Part shown: piece by piece, positions 15,566 to 16,145 of the stretch
Numbering within the stretch: the stretch's first letter is position 1
Layout: the number at the start of each line of letters is the position of its first letter
Translations under genes and position numbers: made by a program
The notes under the pieces: generated by a model
Seen by the model: only the letters and a program-made list of their open reading frames with translations
Databases searched by the model: none
What the model was told of the DNA's origin: nothing
Origin: Candidatus Symbiothrix sp.
Lineage (GTDB): Bacteria > Bacteroidota > Bacteroidia > Bacteroidales > Azobacteroidaceae
Direction of reading: 5' to 3'
DNA length: 16,145 nucleotides
Assembly: GCA_031270925.1 (NCBI GenBank)
Contig: JAISWY010000087.1
Location: 1 to 16,145 of the forward strand

Positions 15566-16145
15566 ATGGAAAAACAAGTAAAAACGGACGAAGATATTTC
15601 CTGCATCGACCGATGGATGGGAATCTTGCAACTACACAACGAATCGGATGTGGAAGCGCGATGGCAACAACTGCACAAGCGAATTGTCGCCCTGCGTTTC
15701 CGCCAAAACATTTTCCGTTTTGTCCGCAACGCTGCCGCCGTATTATTGCTGCCCGCGCTGATTGCCTTGTTCCATGTTTCTCGTCAATCATCCGCATTGT
15801 CGCCGGTTGCACAAATCGAAATCAACGCCGCCTACGGTCAGATTAGCCAAGTGGATTTGCCCGACGGCTCGAAAGTCTGGCTCAATTCGGGATCCAAACT
15901 TACTTATCCGCAACGATTTACGGATAATACACGGCAAGTAGCGCTCATCGGCGAAGCCTATTTCAAAGTACAGGCCGATAAGCAACATCGTTTTGAAGTG
16001 GCTCTGCCCGACGGACTGATAGCCGGCGCCTACGGAACCGAATTTAACATCTCGACTTATCCCGACGACCCCAAAGCGGAAATCACACTCGTAAGCGGGC
16101 GCTTGGCCGTAAATATCCCGGAAATCGAATCGCCCTGCATCTTGC
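15566..16145 (+). CDS. FecR-family anti-sigma factor, 5' part only
   Basis: The frame starts at ATG 15566 and stays open to the window end (193 codons); no stop is seen, so it continues beyond the window. It has a short cytosolic N-terminus (about 1-54) with a WMGILQL-type helix, one membrane segment at about 56-70 (AAAVLLLPALIALFH), and a periplasmic part. That part has the FecR pattern: VDLPDGSKVWLNSGSKL (about 96-112), LIGEAYFKV (127-135), GTEFNISTYP (157-166) and AEITLVSGRL (171-180). Such proteins bind an ECF sigma factor in the cytosol and receive a signal from an outer-membrane TonB receptor, often of the SusC type. No sigma gene precedes it here; the divergent M16 gene occupies that place. 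A TonB-dependent receptor would be expected downstream, outside the window. Confidence 0.9.
   Translation, partial: MEKQVKTDEDISCIDRWMGILQLHNESDVEARWQQLHKRIVALRFRQNIFRFVRNAAAVLLLPALIALFHVSRQSSALSPVAQIEINAAYGQISQVDLPDGSKVWLNSGSKLTYPQRFTDNTRQVALIGEAYFKVQADKQHRFEVALPDGLIAGAYGTEFNISTYPDDPKAEITLVSGRLAVNIPEIESPCIL

Overview
The window looks like a chromosomal segment of a Bacteroidota bacterium, most likely order Bacteroidales; I cannot name a genus. The evidence is a type IX secretion (T9SS) C-terminal sorting domain, a Bacteroidota-style FecR anti-sigma factor, a tandem M16 protease of the Bacteroidota type, start regions without a Shine-Dalgarno sequence, and several matches to the TAnnTTTG -7 promoter box. 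Most genes are on the minus strand.

Left end (1-1240): remnants that look like a mobile element. A CHC2 zinc-finger primase gene (minus) stops just before its expected TOPRIM domain. It is divergent from a small XRE-family repressor (plus). Each has a recognisable promoter box. A 14-bp hairpin terminator separates the repressor from the convergent toxin locus.

Toxin locus (1269-9860, minus, transcribed right to left): four tightly packed genes. They are (1) a secreted 550-aa protein with a CUB-like N-terminus, fibre-type repeats and a C-terminal coiled coil; (2) a 143-aa protein that is almost only a signal peptide plus a T9SS sorting domain; (3) a 2013-aa SpvB/FG-GAP/RHS toxin with a signal peptide, a DPxG-type core end and a PD-(D/E)xK nuclease-like tip; (4) a DUF4304-like protein starting 1 nt after the toxin stop, presumably the immunity protein. 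The working model is a surface-delivered contact or exo-toxin: the RHS shell encloses a nuclease tip, and the small sorting-domain protein and the fibre may serve export or anchoring. The toxin carries no sorting domain of its own. That model is inference.

Junction (9866-10538): a start-less C-terminal gene remnant, then about 370 bp packed with short perfect hairpins with mostly 3-nt loops, including an 18-bp long-range inverted repeat. It ends in non-coding sequence next to uvrB.

Right part (10539-16145): uvrB (nucleotide excision repair) lies 9 nt downstream of a secreted/periplasmic two-half M16 zinc protease gene; both are on the minus strand. Divergent from the protease is the start of a FecR-type anti-sigma factor gene that runs off the window end, with candidate promoter boxes for the two genes almost touching.
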